Assembly: GCA_902784785.1 (NCBI GenBank)
Contig: CACZWF010000007.1
Span: 1 to 47,868 of the forward strand
Direction: 5' to 3'
Source of the DNA: an uncultured Bacteroidia bacterium
Lineage (GTDB): Bacteria; Bacteroidota; Bacteroidia; Bacteroidales; UBA932
Length of the DNA: 47,868 nt
Part shown: piece by piece, positions 1 through 7,428 of the stretch
How the letters are laid out: every line of letters starts with the position of its first letter
Position numbering within the stretch: the first letter of the stretch is position 1
The notes under the pieces: model-generated
What the model saw: the letters and a program-made list of their open reading frames with translations, nothing else
What the model was told of the DNA's origin: nothing
Database searches by the model: none
Position numbers and translations under genes: made by a program

Positions 1-3000
1 TTGGCGCGCAAGTCGATGAAAGCGTTCAAGCGGTCGGACAAGCGGAAAGTGTTGATGAGACCATAACCCATCGAGTATTCCTGCTTGTACGCGCTACCGT
101 TTGTATAGTAACCCTGGATGACACCGAACTGATAGTACGGCATGATATTCCAGATGCGGTTGTAGTCGTACTGGGTGAAGGTATTGTTGAGGTTCCACAG
201 GAAGTCCGTGTGGATGTAGAAATACTTGTTCTCGAAACGATAACGGTCTTCATTGGCCCAACGAACCACGTGCTCCGCCAAGCGGAAACGATAGTCACGC
301 ACATGCTCCACCATGGAAGCGCCTTGCACACCCAAGCGGACCGCAAACTGGGGAGAGAGCCATTTTCCGATATTGACATCGATGGCGGGAGAGAAACCAG
401 CCGTATTGATCTGGCGCTCGAAGAGCATGTTGACACCACCGCCCACGCTGATGAAGAGGTTCTCCCAAAGCTTGTTGTCCAGATGAGGAGCGGGCCCCGT
501 CGTCAGCTTGTTCTTGAGCGGCTGCTTGTAACCGCTGCGACGATATTGAGCCGCGGTCGTCCAGTTGCCGACTCCACCGATGTTATAGGTCAAACCGGCC
601 AAGGCGGTACCTTTGTAACCGAAGTTCTGGCCACGACCCAGCATATTGGCGTTCAGCACCGTAGCGCGGAGGTCGAGGAAAGCACCCAGTTCGGAGGAAA
701 TGCGAATGGTGTTGATGAGACCGAAACCGGCGGCAAAACCATCGCGATAAAGCTTACCCTGAGCCGTTCTGACATTATAAAATCCGGTGTGATAGTAAGG
801 AATCAAAGACCAGATTCGGTCGTAACGGTGCGGGTAAATCAAATTGGTCAAATCCCACAGGACATCGGCGTGGAAATAATCGTATTTCGCATCCAGCTTA
901 TAAGCGGGAACACCGCGATACGTTCCGGGCGTCGTCGCCAGAAGCGGACGGGGATTATCCAGCCACTCCTTCAAGCTGCCACCTTGGTAGCCCAAGCGGA
1001 CACCGAAGTCGGGAGAGAACCATTTGCCGAGGGAAATTTCGTATGCCGGAGTCGGAATGAAGTTGATACCTTGCGAGAAGCCTTCCTCGAAAAGCACATT
1101 GACACCGCCGCCGACCTGAACGAAGATGTTGTCTTTCCAACGACCGAAGACTGGCGCACTGACGGCGGTCGTGTCGGCATGGCTCTTGAAGAAATTCTTT
1201 TTCGTCAGATCCACCGTCGCACCCACCATCGCATTGAGGGCGATATCCGATCCGCCATATTCAGGACGGCGCGTAATCGCATTGTCGATGAACGTAGAGC
1301 GCAGATCGACATAAATGCTGGTGTTGCTGCCGACGCGGAAACTGTTGATGAGACCGAAGCCCATCACATAGGAGCGCTTGTACGACTGATGGTTGCTGGG
1401 CAGGTAGGAACGCATCACGCCCATATGGGTGTAAGGAATCAGACTCCAGACACGGTAACGGTCGTAACGGAAGGTGTTGGTCGCATCCCAGAGGAAATCC
1501 GCGTGAACATAACCATAGTTGAAGGAATTGACGTAATAAGTCTTTCCATTCTTGTCCTCGACAAACTCCACGTCCAGACTCTGGCGAGGCTCCAAAGAAC
1601 GGACTTTGTGGCGATAACCCTGATAACCCAGACGTATGGCCGTCCAAGGAGTGAACCACTTACCGACGGAAATATCCAGCGAAGGGGTGACACCGGCCGC
1701 GCCGAGCGTGCTCTTCGGCTCCCACAACAAACTGCCGCCCGCTCCCAGAGAGATAAACCAGTTGTTCTTCATTTCGGAAACCACATAGGGACCTGCGCCC
1801 GTCGGCTGACGGTCTTCATACAAGAACTCGAAAGCAGAAGACTCGGGGAAATCACGACGGCCGATATTATAGGCCAAACCGGCAAAAGCCGTTCCCTGGA
1901 AAGCGAATCCCCTGTCGTGTCCCACCTGTTCACCCTTGACAGCCGTTGCCCGTGCGTCGATGAGGAGGTCGAGCTTGTCGATCAGGCGGAAGTTGGCCAA
2001 CAAACCGGCACCACCGGCCATGCCGTTGATATCCGTATCCGTTCCGTTCGGACGGGTGTTCATGTAACCCAGGTGAATATAGGGAGAAATACCGAAGGGG
2101 CGTTTGCCGGAAGCGATGAACGAATTGACCACATCCCACAAAATTTCCGCGTGGAGATAGCTGTAGTTCATCTTGTTCAAGAACATCGCCTTTCCTTGGA
2201 ACATACCGGGGATATTGGACATACCGGGGCGGGGTGAAGCCAGCCATTCGGAAAGCGAACCGCCCGAATAACCGATACGTCCGGCAAAATAAGGGGAGAA
2301 CCATTTACCCAGGACAATATCGAACGAGCCGGTCGCATTGCCGTTGAAACGGACCTGCTGTCCTCCTTCGGTCAAGAAGGAGACACCGCCCATCACGCCG
2401 ATAAACATATTGTCAAAGAAGGAATTGTGAACCAGGGAACGATCGTTGGCACGTCCCACATCCGAAGTCCACCAACTCTTGCCGATATGATAAGTCAAAC
2501 CCGCATTGGCCGTCGTCTCCAAGGCACCGCCGGTATAAGGACGTTTGACGTTGCGTCCGTTCACGAAGGTGGCACGCAAATCAATATACAAACTGACGGC
2601 GTCGCTCACGCGGAAGTTGTTGATGATACCCACGCCGGGGGCAAACTCCCGCTTGATGCCGGTTTTATCCATCGCGTACGTGCGCAACACGCCCATATGT
2701 ATATAAGGTATGAACTCGTACACGCGGTCGCGGGAATAACCGGCTACCGTATTGGAGAAATTCCAGAGAAAGTCGTTGTGAATGTAATGATAGCGAACGC
2801 CCAGCTCGTTGGTCTCCATTCCTTTGAAATTCGCGGGCGTAGTGAGAAGATGACGGGGTTCTTTGACATATTCCGCGAGGGTACCGCCCTGGAATCCGAG
2901 ACGGAAACCGAATTGGGGAGCGAACCACTTACCGAAACCGACATCATAACCGCCCTTCACCTTGCCGTTGAAGAAAGGCTGGTTGTCTTCCGTCAGCATC

Positions 3001-3143
3001 GAAACACCACCACCGGCCGTAATAAAGAAGTTGTCCCATAGGGAATTGATTTTATATTTCTTTTCCTGCGCACCGGCAAGCGTGGCAGATAGGAGCAAAA
3101 CCCCTATGAAAAGAACAACTGTTATATTTTTGAATAGTCTCAT
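1..3143 (-). CDS. Giant outer-membrane protein of tandem barrel-like repeats (partial, C-terminus outside window)
   Basis: An uninterrupted minus-strand frame runs from an ATG at 3143 to the left edge, at least 1047 codons. It opens with a signal peptide (MRLFKN, a hydrophobic stretch, then AGAQE). It then carries five diverged copies of a 207-222 residue unit, starting near residues 36, 243, 458, 670 and 892. Each copy begins with a D/N-N-x-F-I-x-x-G-G-G-V-like strand. It then has a GKWF(S/T/A)P motif, an RLGYQG-like strand, a Y-x-H-x-D-F-L-W-D segment, an IPYxHxG strand and a DLRAT strand. Alternating aromatic and glycine residues suggest short outer-membrane beta-barrel units, so the inferred product is several linked barrels or one large composite barrel. 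It lies 15 bp downstream of the OmpA-like gene and probably shares its transcript. I know no named family for the whole protein. The reading frame is secure; function is unknown. Confidence 0.88.
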   Translation of the reverse strand, partial: MRLFKNITVVLFIGVLLLSATLAGAQEKKYKINSLWDNFFITAGGGVSMLTEDNQPFFNGKVKGGYDVGFGKWFAPQFGFRLGFQGGTLAEYVKEPRHLLTTPANFKGMETNELGVRYHYIHNDFLWNFSNTVAGYSRDRVYEFIPYIHMGVLRTYAMDKTGIKREFAPGVGIINNFRVSDAVSLYIDLRATFVNGRNVKRPYTGGALETTANAGLTYHIGKSWWTSDVGRANDRSLVHNSFFDNMFIGVMGGVSFLTEGGQQVRFNGNATGSFDIVLGKWFSPYFAGRIGYSGGSLSEWLASPRPGMSNIPGMFQGKAMFLNKMNYSYLHAEILWDVVNSFIASGKRPFGISPYIHLGYMNTRPNGTDTDINGMAGGAGLLANFRLIDKLDLLIDARATAVKGEQVGHDRGFAFQGTAFAGLAYNIGRRDFPESSAFEFLYEDRQPTGAGPYVVSEMKNNWFISLGAGGSLLWEPKSTLGAAGVTPSLDISVGKWFTPWTAIRLGYQGYRHKVRSLEPRQSLDVEFVEDKNGKTYYVNSFNYGYVHADFLWDATNTFRYDRYRVWSLIPYTHMGVMRSYLPSNHQSYKRSYVMGFGLINSFRVGSNTSIYVDLRSTFIDNAITRRPEYGGSDIALNAMVGATVDLTKKNFFKSHADTTAVSAPVFGRWKDNIFVQVGGGVNVLFEEGFSQGINFIPTPAYEISLGKWFSPDFGVRLGYQGGSLKEWLDNPRPLLATTPGTYRGVPAYKLDAKYDYFHADVLWDLTNLIYPHRYDRIWSLIPYYHTGFYNVRTAQGKLYRDGFAAGFGLINTIRISSELGAFLDLRATVLNANMLGRGQNFGYKGTALAGLTYNIGGVGNWTTAAQYRRSGYKQPLKNKLTTGPAPHLDNKLWENLFISVGGGVNMLFERQINTAGFSPAIDVNIGKWLSPQFAVRLGVQGASMVEHVRDYRFRLAEHVVRWANEDRYRFENKYFYIHTDFLWNLNNTFTQYDYNRIWNIMPYYQFGVIQGYYTNGSAYKQEYSMGYGLINTFRLSDRLNAFIDLRA

Positions 3144-3158
3144 TGTCGGTTTTCTCGT

Positions 3159-5165
3159 TTATAGGTCGAAGGCTTCGTCCTCTTGGGCGTTCAAGCCATA
3201 GGTCTTGATCAGGATAGAAATTTCAGGATCCAGATTACCCCGGTTCTTATAGTTGGGATCCTGACGGCAGGCGTCAAGATAACATTGCACCGCGTTCTTG
3301 TTGTCACCCTGGCGGGAATAGACCAGCGCGAGCAGGTAGTTGACCTCGGGGGTCCGCTTCATCGGTTCGAGAATACCCAGCGCGCTGAGATTGCGGTCGA
3401 GGGCGACATAGCAGACAGCCAGGTTGTAATCGTCGGGATAGTTGCGGAGAATCTGAATCGCATTGTCATAATCACGGTCCTTGAGGTATTCAAGTCCCTT
3501 CTTATACATGGTATCCAACTCGGTCGTCACCACGGTGTCCTTGACCATGCCCTTGCGATGGAGATGGAAGTTGAAGTTCACCGTACGAAGTTTGGGATAC
3601 AGATTATCCTTTACATAATTATAATAAGGTTGTCCCTTGAGCTTGAGCTCGCGGGCGTCCGGGTTAGAGACAGAAAGGACATCATCCGCATAGGCCTGTT
3701 TGTTGTCGTCCGTCAAAATCGAGTCTTTGAGAATCAACTCATTGAGCAACGGCCAGTTCTCCGCCCTCGAACGGGAGCGGAAACGGATCTTCATAATGGC
3801 CCGTTCCTTGTGGATGTTGCCGAATTCGTCCACGGAGAATCCGCGGTTGGCATTGATAGAATCCACGACGTGGTTCATATAGCCATCGAAATAGGTGGAA
3901 ACGGACTGGGAACGTTTGCGGGAGAGCATGTCGTTCGCCTGATAACTGCCTTCCGGAGAACTGTGCGCCGTCACGACCACGCTGTCCAAATCGAAGTCCT
4001 GGCTTTGCAGCACATTGTAAATCGTCTTGCGAATCTGTTTGATTTCAGCCGCATTCTGATTCAGATGCGGGTCCACCTCGAAACGTCCGACCTTGAAGTC
4101 GATATTGAAAGAGGTGTTGGCCTCGGCGCGACGATAGACCACGCGGTGCAGGAAACGATCCTGCTGCTTGTACAGCTGAGCGGCGGAACTGATGTTATAA
4201 ACCAGCGAGTCGGTGCGGGGAACACGGTAGATGCGCTTGCCCTCATTGTTATAGATATTGCCGGCCACATAAATCAAAGCCTTTTTCAACTTGGGGCGGG
4301 TGGTGATCGTTTCCACATAACCGCAGACGAAATTACCGTCCTCGCTACGGATCACGGAATCGACACGGACACCGGTGCGGTCGTTGGGATCTTTCATCAC
4401 GCCTGCTTTCTGTTTCTTTTTACGCAGACTCTTGAGCGCGCATCGGTTGCTGTAATGGTCAATCGCCTCCTGGTCGGTCACGGAATACCAGTTTTCCAAC
4501 TCTTCGACCACTTTGGAAGAATCGGCCTTGGTATAGACGTAGTTGGTATCGTACTTGAGGCTATAAATTTCAGGCATATTTCGCTCCACGAAAACTTCCA
4601 GCGTATGTCCGCCTTTGTATTTCCCGGAGTCGGCGATTTCTTTCATCAACTGCTCATAGAGCTGATAACCGCGCAGCTGGCGAATGCGGAAAACTTCACC
4701 CGTGATGACGATTTTCTCCAGATAAGAAGAGTCGAGAACCGCGCCGTTGTCGGCAATCAGATACAATTCGGGAGTCAGATGCATCTGCCATTGGTTGTCC
4801 AGCATAACGGACGGAACAACGACTTCGAAGCCCAGGTCGATCTTGCCGCGACGCTCCGCCACCCTTTTGAAACGAACCGTAATCGTAGCGGCTTCCAGCA
4901 CCTCGGTCGCCACCATTTCGCCGGTTTCATCATCCAGAATCGCGTTCATCAACACCATGTCATTGCCCTCCTCATCCTTGACGACGATAGTCTCCGGACG
5001 CTTCATAGTGTCTATTTCAGAGGGTTTTACATTCTCTTCGCTGGGGAGTCTCAGCTCCACCTTGTCATTTCTTTCAGCCAGCTTCGCGGCCTTGTTGGTG
5101 CTGCTGCAACTATACAGCAAAACGAACAAAACTACTGCGAGTCCTATGTATGCAATACGTTTCAC
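3159..5165 (-). CDS. OmpA-like lipoprotein with C-terminal TPR repeats
   Basis: The product has about 668 residues. The frame extends to a TTG at 5177, but no ATG is present; I choose the GTG at 5165 because it gives a compact lipoprotein signal (MKRIAYIG, hydrophobic core, LLYSC lipobox). Around residues 380-430 lies an OmpA-type segment (SVVVTAHSSPEGS, followed by LSRKRSQSV), which in the family binds peptidoglycan. The last 110 residues are TPR-like (YKKGLEYLKDRDYDNAI and similar helices). The expected role is an outer-membrane lipoprotein that anchors the envelope to the cell wall and scaffolds partners. The giant repeat-barrel gene starts 15 bp after its stop, which makes that protein an obvious candidate partner. 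The promoter at 5194-5224 serves both genes. Confidence 0.85.
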   Translation of the reverse strand: MKRIAYIGLAVVLFVLLYSCSSTNKAAKLAERNDKVELRLPSEENVKPSEIDTMKRPETIVVKDEEGNDMVLMNAILDDETGEMVATEVLEAATITVRFKRVAERRGKIDLGFEVVVPSVMLDNQWQMHLTPELYLIADNGAVLDSSYLEKIVITGEVFRIRQLRGYQLYEQLMKEIADSGKYKGGHTLEVFVERNMPEIYSLKYDTNYVYTKADSSKVVEELENWYSVTDQEAIDHYSNRCALKSLRKKKQKAGVMKDPNDRTGVRVDSVIRSEDGNFVCGYVETITTRPKLKKALIYVAGNIYNNEGKRIYRVPRTDSLVYNISSAAQLYKQQDRFLHRVVYRRAEANTSFNIDFKVGRFEVDPHLNQNAAEIKQIRKTIYNVLQSQDFDLDSVVVTAHSSPEGSYQANDMLSRKRSQSVSTYFDGYMNHVVDSINANRGFSVDEFGNIHKERAIMKIRFRSRSRAENWPLLNELILKDSILTDDNKQAYADDVLSVSNPDARELKLKGQPYYNYVKDNLYPKLRTVNFNFHLHRKGMVKDTVVTTELDTMYKKGLEYLKDRDYDNAIQILRNYPDDYNLAVCYVALDRNLSALGILEPMKRTPEVNYLLALVYSRQGDNKNAVQCYLDACRQDPNYKNRGNLDPEISILIKTYGLNAQEDEAFDL

Positions 5166-5193
5166 GACTTGAGCCAATTTTACATATAACTCG

Positions 5194-5224
5194 CAAAGTT
5201 AAGAAGAAAAACAGCAAAACACAA
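5194..5224 (-). promoter_or_regulatory. Bacteroidota promoter for the OmpA-like/repeat-barrel operon
   Basis: On the minus strand a -7 element TAACTTTG (5201-5194) matches TAnnTTTG. A TTG at 5224-5222 lies 20 nt upstream as the -33 element. The only gene downstream is the OmpA-like lipoprotein. Confidence 0.7.
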
Positions 5225-5264
5225 AAAATACGCGCACTTTTTAGCGATTTTCAACAAATTTTCT

Positions 5265-5272
5265 TATTTTTG
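5265..5272 (+). promoter_or_regulatory. -7 promoter element for the 83-aa ORF
   Basis: TATTTTTG matches TAnnTTTG and ends 23 bp before the ATG at 5296. It is divergent from the OmpA promoter, so 5178-5295 is a bidirectional promoter region. Confidence 0.55.
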
Positions 5273-5295
5273 CACAACAAAAATCGATATTTGTT

Positions 5296-5547
5296 ATGAA
5301 CAACACGGAACTTGACAACTGGTGGGCTTCGATTCCCATTTCACAAAAAGAGCGGATTGCCCGTAAATCTTTTACCAAAGCGCACCCCGGCGAAGCCGTG
5401 GACGAATCCACCGTCACTTACCCGGCCTGCACAGTCTGGTGGGGAGGTCTCAGCGTTGAAGAGAAAGACAAAATCTACGACCACTGCGTCAACCGCCACG
5501 GTCTGACGGAAAAAGAGTGGAACAGCGGCGATCCTTACGGAGACTAA
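5296..5547 (+). CDS. Small Trp-rich conserved-looking hypothetical protein, 83 aa
   Basis: This short acidic protein has no signal peptide or membrane segment, so it should be cytoplasmic. Notable residues are two WW pairs (near residues 9 and 48), a YPACTVWW segment, and a KDKIYDHCVNRHG stretch with one Cys and two His. The other Cys lies in PACT. A metal site from Cys and His is possible but not demonstrated. It has its own -7 element and stands alone between two minus-strand operons. I do not recognise the family. Codon use matches its neighbours, the ATG follows the promoter at the right distance, and no competing frame is more plausible, so I treat it as real. Confidence 0.75.
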   Translation: MNNTELDNWWASIPISQKERIARKSFTKAHPGEAVDESTVTYPACTVWWGGLSVEEKDKIYDHCVNRHGLTEKEWNSGDPYGD

Positions 5548-5571
5548 AGATTCTTCGCGGCGGTTCTCCCG

Positions 5572-7428
5572 CTAAAAACGTTCCTTTTTGATTTGATCGA
5601 CTCCCTCGAGACTCGCGAGGGAAAGTACCGTTTCGTTGAGTTCGGTGACGGAATGCACGGAGATACGGATGTCACAGGTGAAGAGTTCGTCCTTCACCCC
5701 CATCGTGATGCTGGTCAAAGGCAACTTGTGGTCTTCCACGATACAGTGGATGATATCCCGCAACAAATGATAACGGTCGACGGCCGTGATGTGGATACCG
5801 ACCGGATAAAGCACGTTCGGTTCCGTTTCGAAATCCATGATGGAAACGATCGTATTTCCTTGTGCAGAGGCAATGCTGAGCGCCTCCTTACAGTTGCGCG
5901 TATGAAGGGAAATCTGCCCCGAAACGTCTTTGAAGCCGATAATCTCCTCGCCGGGCATCGGATGACACAAGGGACATAAACGATAGCGAGGCTTGGGAAG
6001 GTCGCGCAAGTAGGAGCTGATGCGCTTGCGGGCCTTGTACGACACCGTCGCATCGAGCCAATCGGGACGAGGACGCACGTGATCGGCCTTCACCACATAT
6101 ACGCAGTCTCCCCGGTGGAGAACCGTCTTGACGCTGACTTTCTGGCCATTGACGATGGCATACTGGGCCTGATCACCGATATCGGTATGCACCTCGTAGG
6201 CAAAATCCAGCACCGTAGCGCCCTTGGGAAGGGTAATCGGTTTTCCCTGCGGGGTAAAGACCACGATATCCTCGTTGAACAGCGAATGCTGAATGCCCGG
6301 CATAATCCCCTCCGACTCCTTGGAGAGTTCACGCAGCACATCCGTCAGGCGGCGCAGCCACTGTTCTTTTCGCTCGACCACACAGCCATAATAGGACTGT
6401 TTGCGCATATTGTCGGACGACACGTGGAATTCTTCAATCTGGCCGTAAGGGTTGAGCAGGCGGAAGTGCACCGAACGGTAACCGTTGGCCTTGGGTTGGG
6501 CCATATAATTGACAAAACTGCCGGTCTGCTCGCTGTATTGCTGGGAAAGGATGGAATAAATCTTTAGGACGATGTCTTCCTCGCTGGCAATCATACCGGT
6601 GCGACTGCAAACCTCGTCGCGGTTGAAATAGGCGCGGATATAGTGCTTGAAAGGAACGTGAAAGAAGTCGATGTCCTTCTCCTGCATTTCGCGCCAGATG
6701 CTGTAAGGCTTGCGATAGCGTACATCCCATTTGATACCGTCCATCACCCGGCCGACGATTTCGCTTGCCTGGGTCATAAACGCATCCACAGCGCCCTGGG
6801 TACGGACTTTATCTTCGTTCAACAGGTGGGCGATAAAATTGTTTTCTTCCGGGTTGAGAAACGAGAAGGCCAGGTTTTCCAATTCTGACTTCACGGAATA
6901 AAGTCCCAGGCGGCCGGCCAGCGGAGCAAAGAAGAACTGGGTTTCAGACGCGATTTTCCACTGCTTCTCGGGCTTCATCGCCTGCAGCGTACGCATATTG
7001 TGCAAACGGTCGGACAACTTCAGGATCAGAACGCGAACGTCTTCCTGGACCGAACCCAGAATATGCTGGTAGTTGTCGACCTGGTCGTTGTTGCGCTTGG
7101 TGACCGCTTCCACCAGGAACGCGACGTCATCCCCAAAAGAGCTGCGAATCTCGTCCAATCCGTGCTGCGTATCCTCCACCACGTCGTGCAGCAAAGCCGC
7201 ACAGATGATGTTGACATCCGTCTGCATCATCTCCCGAATGACGACTATCGCCACTCGTACAGGATGAACAATATAGGGTTCTCCGTCTTTGCGCCGTTGC
7301 GGGCGGTGCGCCAATTCGGCCAGAGCATAAGCCCTTTCGACTTTGTCTCTCTCTTCGGGGCTCAGGCTCTCCGGCAAAGAGCGCATCAATTCCTCGTGCG
7401 CTCTGGCAATTGTTTCTTCCGAACTCAT
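5572..7428 (-). CDS. RelA/SpoT-family protein, HD hydrolase intact, synthetase domain degenerate
   Basis: The product has 618 residues. The N-terminal HD domain keeps the residues that bind Mn and catalyse ppGpp hydrolysis in the family: His55, His81-Asp82, Glu85-Asp86 and Asp140 (in LKLSDRLHN). The synthetase region (about 230-350) is recognisable from YMAQPKANGYRSVHF. However, the Asp of the usual YDIFAFR motif is replaced (HVPFKHYIRAYF), and EVQIRT has become EEFHVSS. A TGS domain follows (FTPQGKPITLPKGATVLDFA), then a C-terminal ACT-like domain. I infer an alarmone hydrolase with weak or no synthetase activity. The ATG overlaps the stop of the upstream ppiD-like gene (TGATG), which suggests translational coupling; a TTG at 7431 is the less likely start. 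Confidence 0.9.
   Translation of the reverse strand: MSSEETIARAHEELMRSLPESLSPEERDKVERAYALAELAHRPQRRKDGEPYIVHPVRVAIVVIREMMQTDVNIICAALLHDVVEDTQHGLDEIRSSFGDDVAFLVEAVTKRNNDQVDNYQHILGSVQEDVRVLILKLSDRLHNMRTLQAMKPEKQWKIASETQFFFAPLAGRLGLYSVKSELENLAFSFLNPEENNFIAHLLNEDKVRTQGAVDAFMTQASEIVGRVMDGIKWDVRYRKPYSIWREMQEKDIDFFHVPFKHYIRAYFNRDEVCSRTGMIASEEDIVLKIYSILSQQYSEQTGSFVNYMAQPKANGYRSVHFRLLNPYGQIEEFHVSSDNMRKQSYYGCVVERKEQWLRRLTDVLRELSKESEGIMPGIQHSLFNEDIVVFTPQGKPITLPKGATVLDFAYEVHTDIGDQAQYAIVNGQKVSVKTVLHRGDCVYVVKADHVRPRPDWLDATVSYKARKRISSYLRDLPKPRYRLCPLCHPMPGEEIIGFKDVSGQISLHTRNCKEALSIASAQGNTIVSIMDFETEPNVLYPVGIHITAVDRYHLLRDIIHCIVEDHKLPLTSITMGVKDELFTCDIRISVHSVTELNETVLSLASLEGVDQIKKERF

Noticed and set aside
210-2237. 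675-codon plus-strand open frame opposite the repeat-barrel gene
   Set aside because: Its protein has no recognisable domain or signal, and the minus-strand frame shows a signal peptide and five conserved repeats. It is an antisense shadow kept open by codon bias.
3183-5189. 668-codon plus-strand open frame opposite the OmpA-like gene
   Set aside because: It mirrors the OmpA/TPR gene almost exactly and shows no family features of its own.
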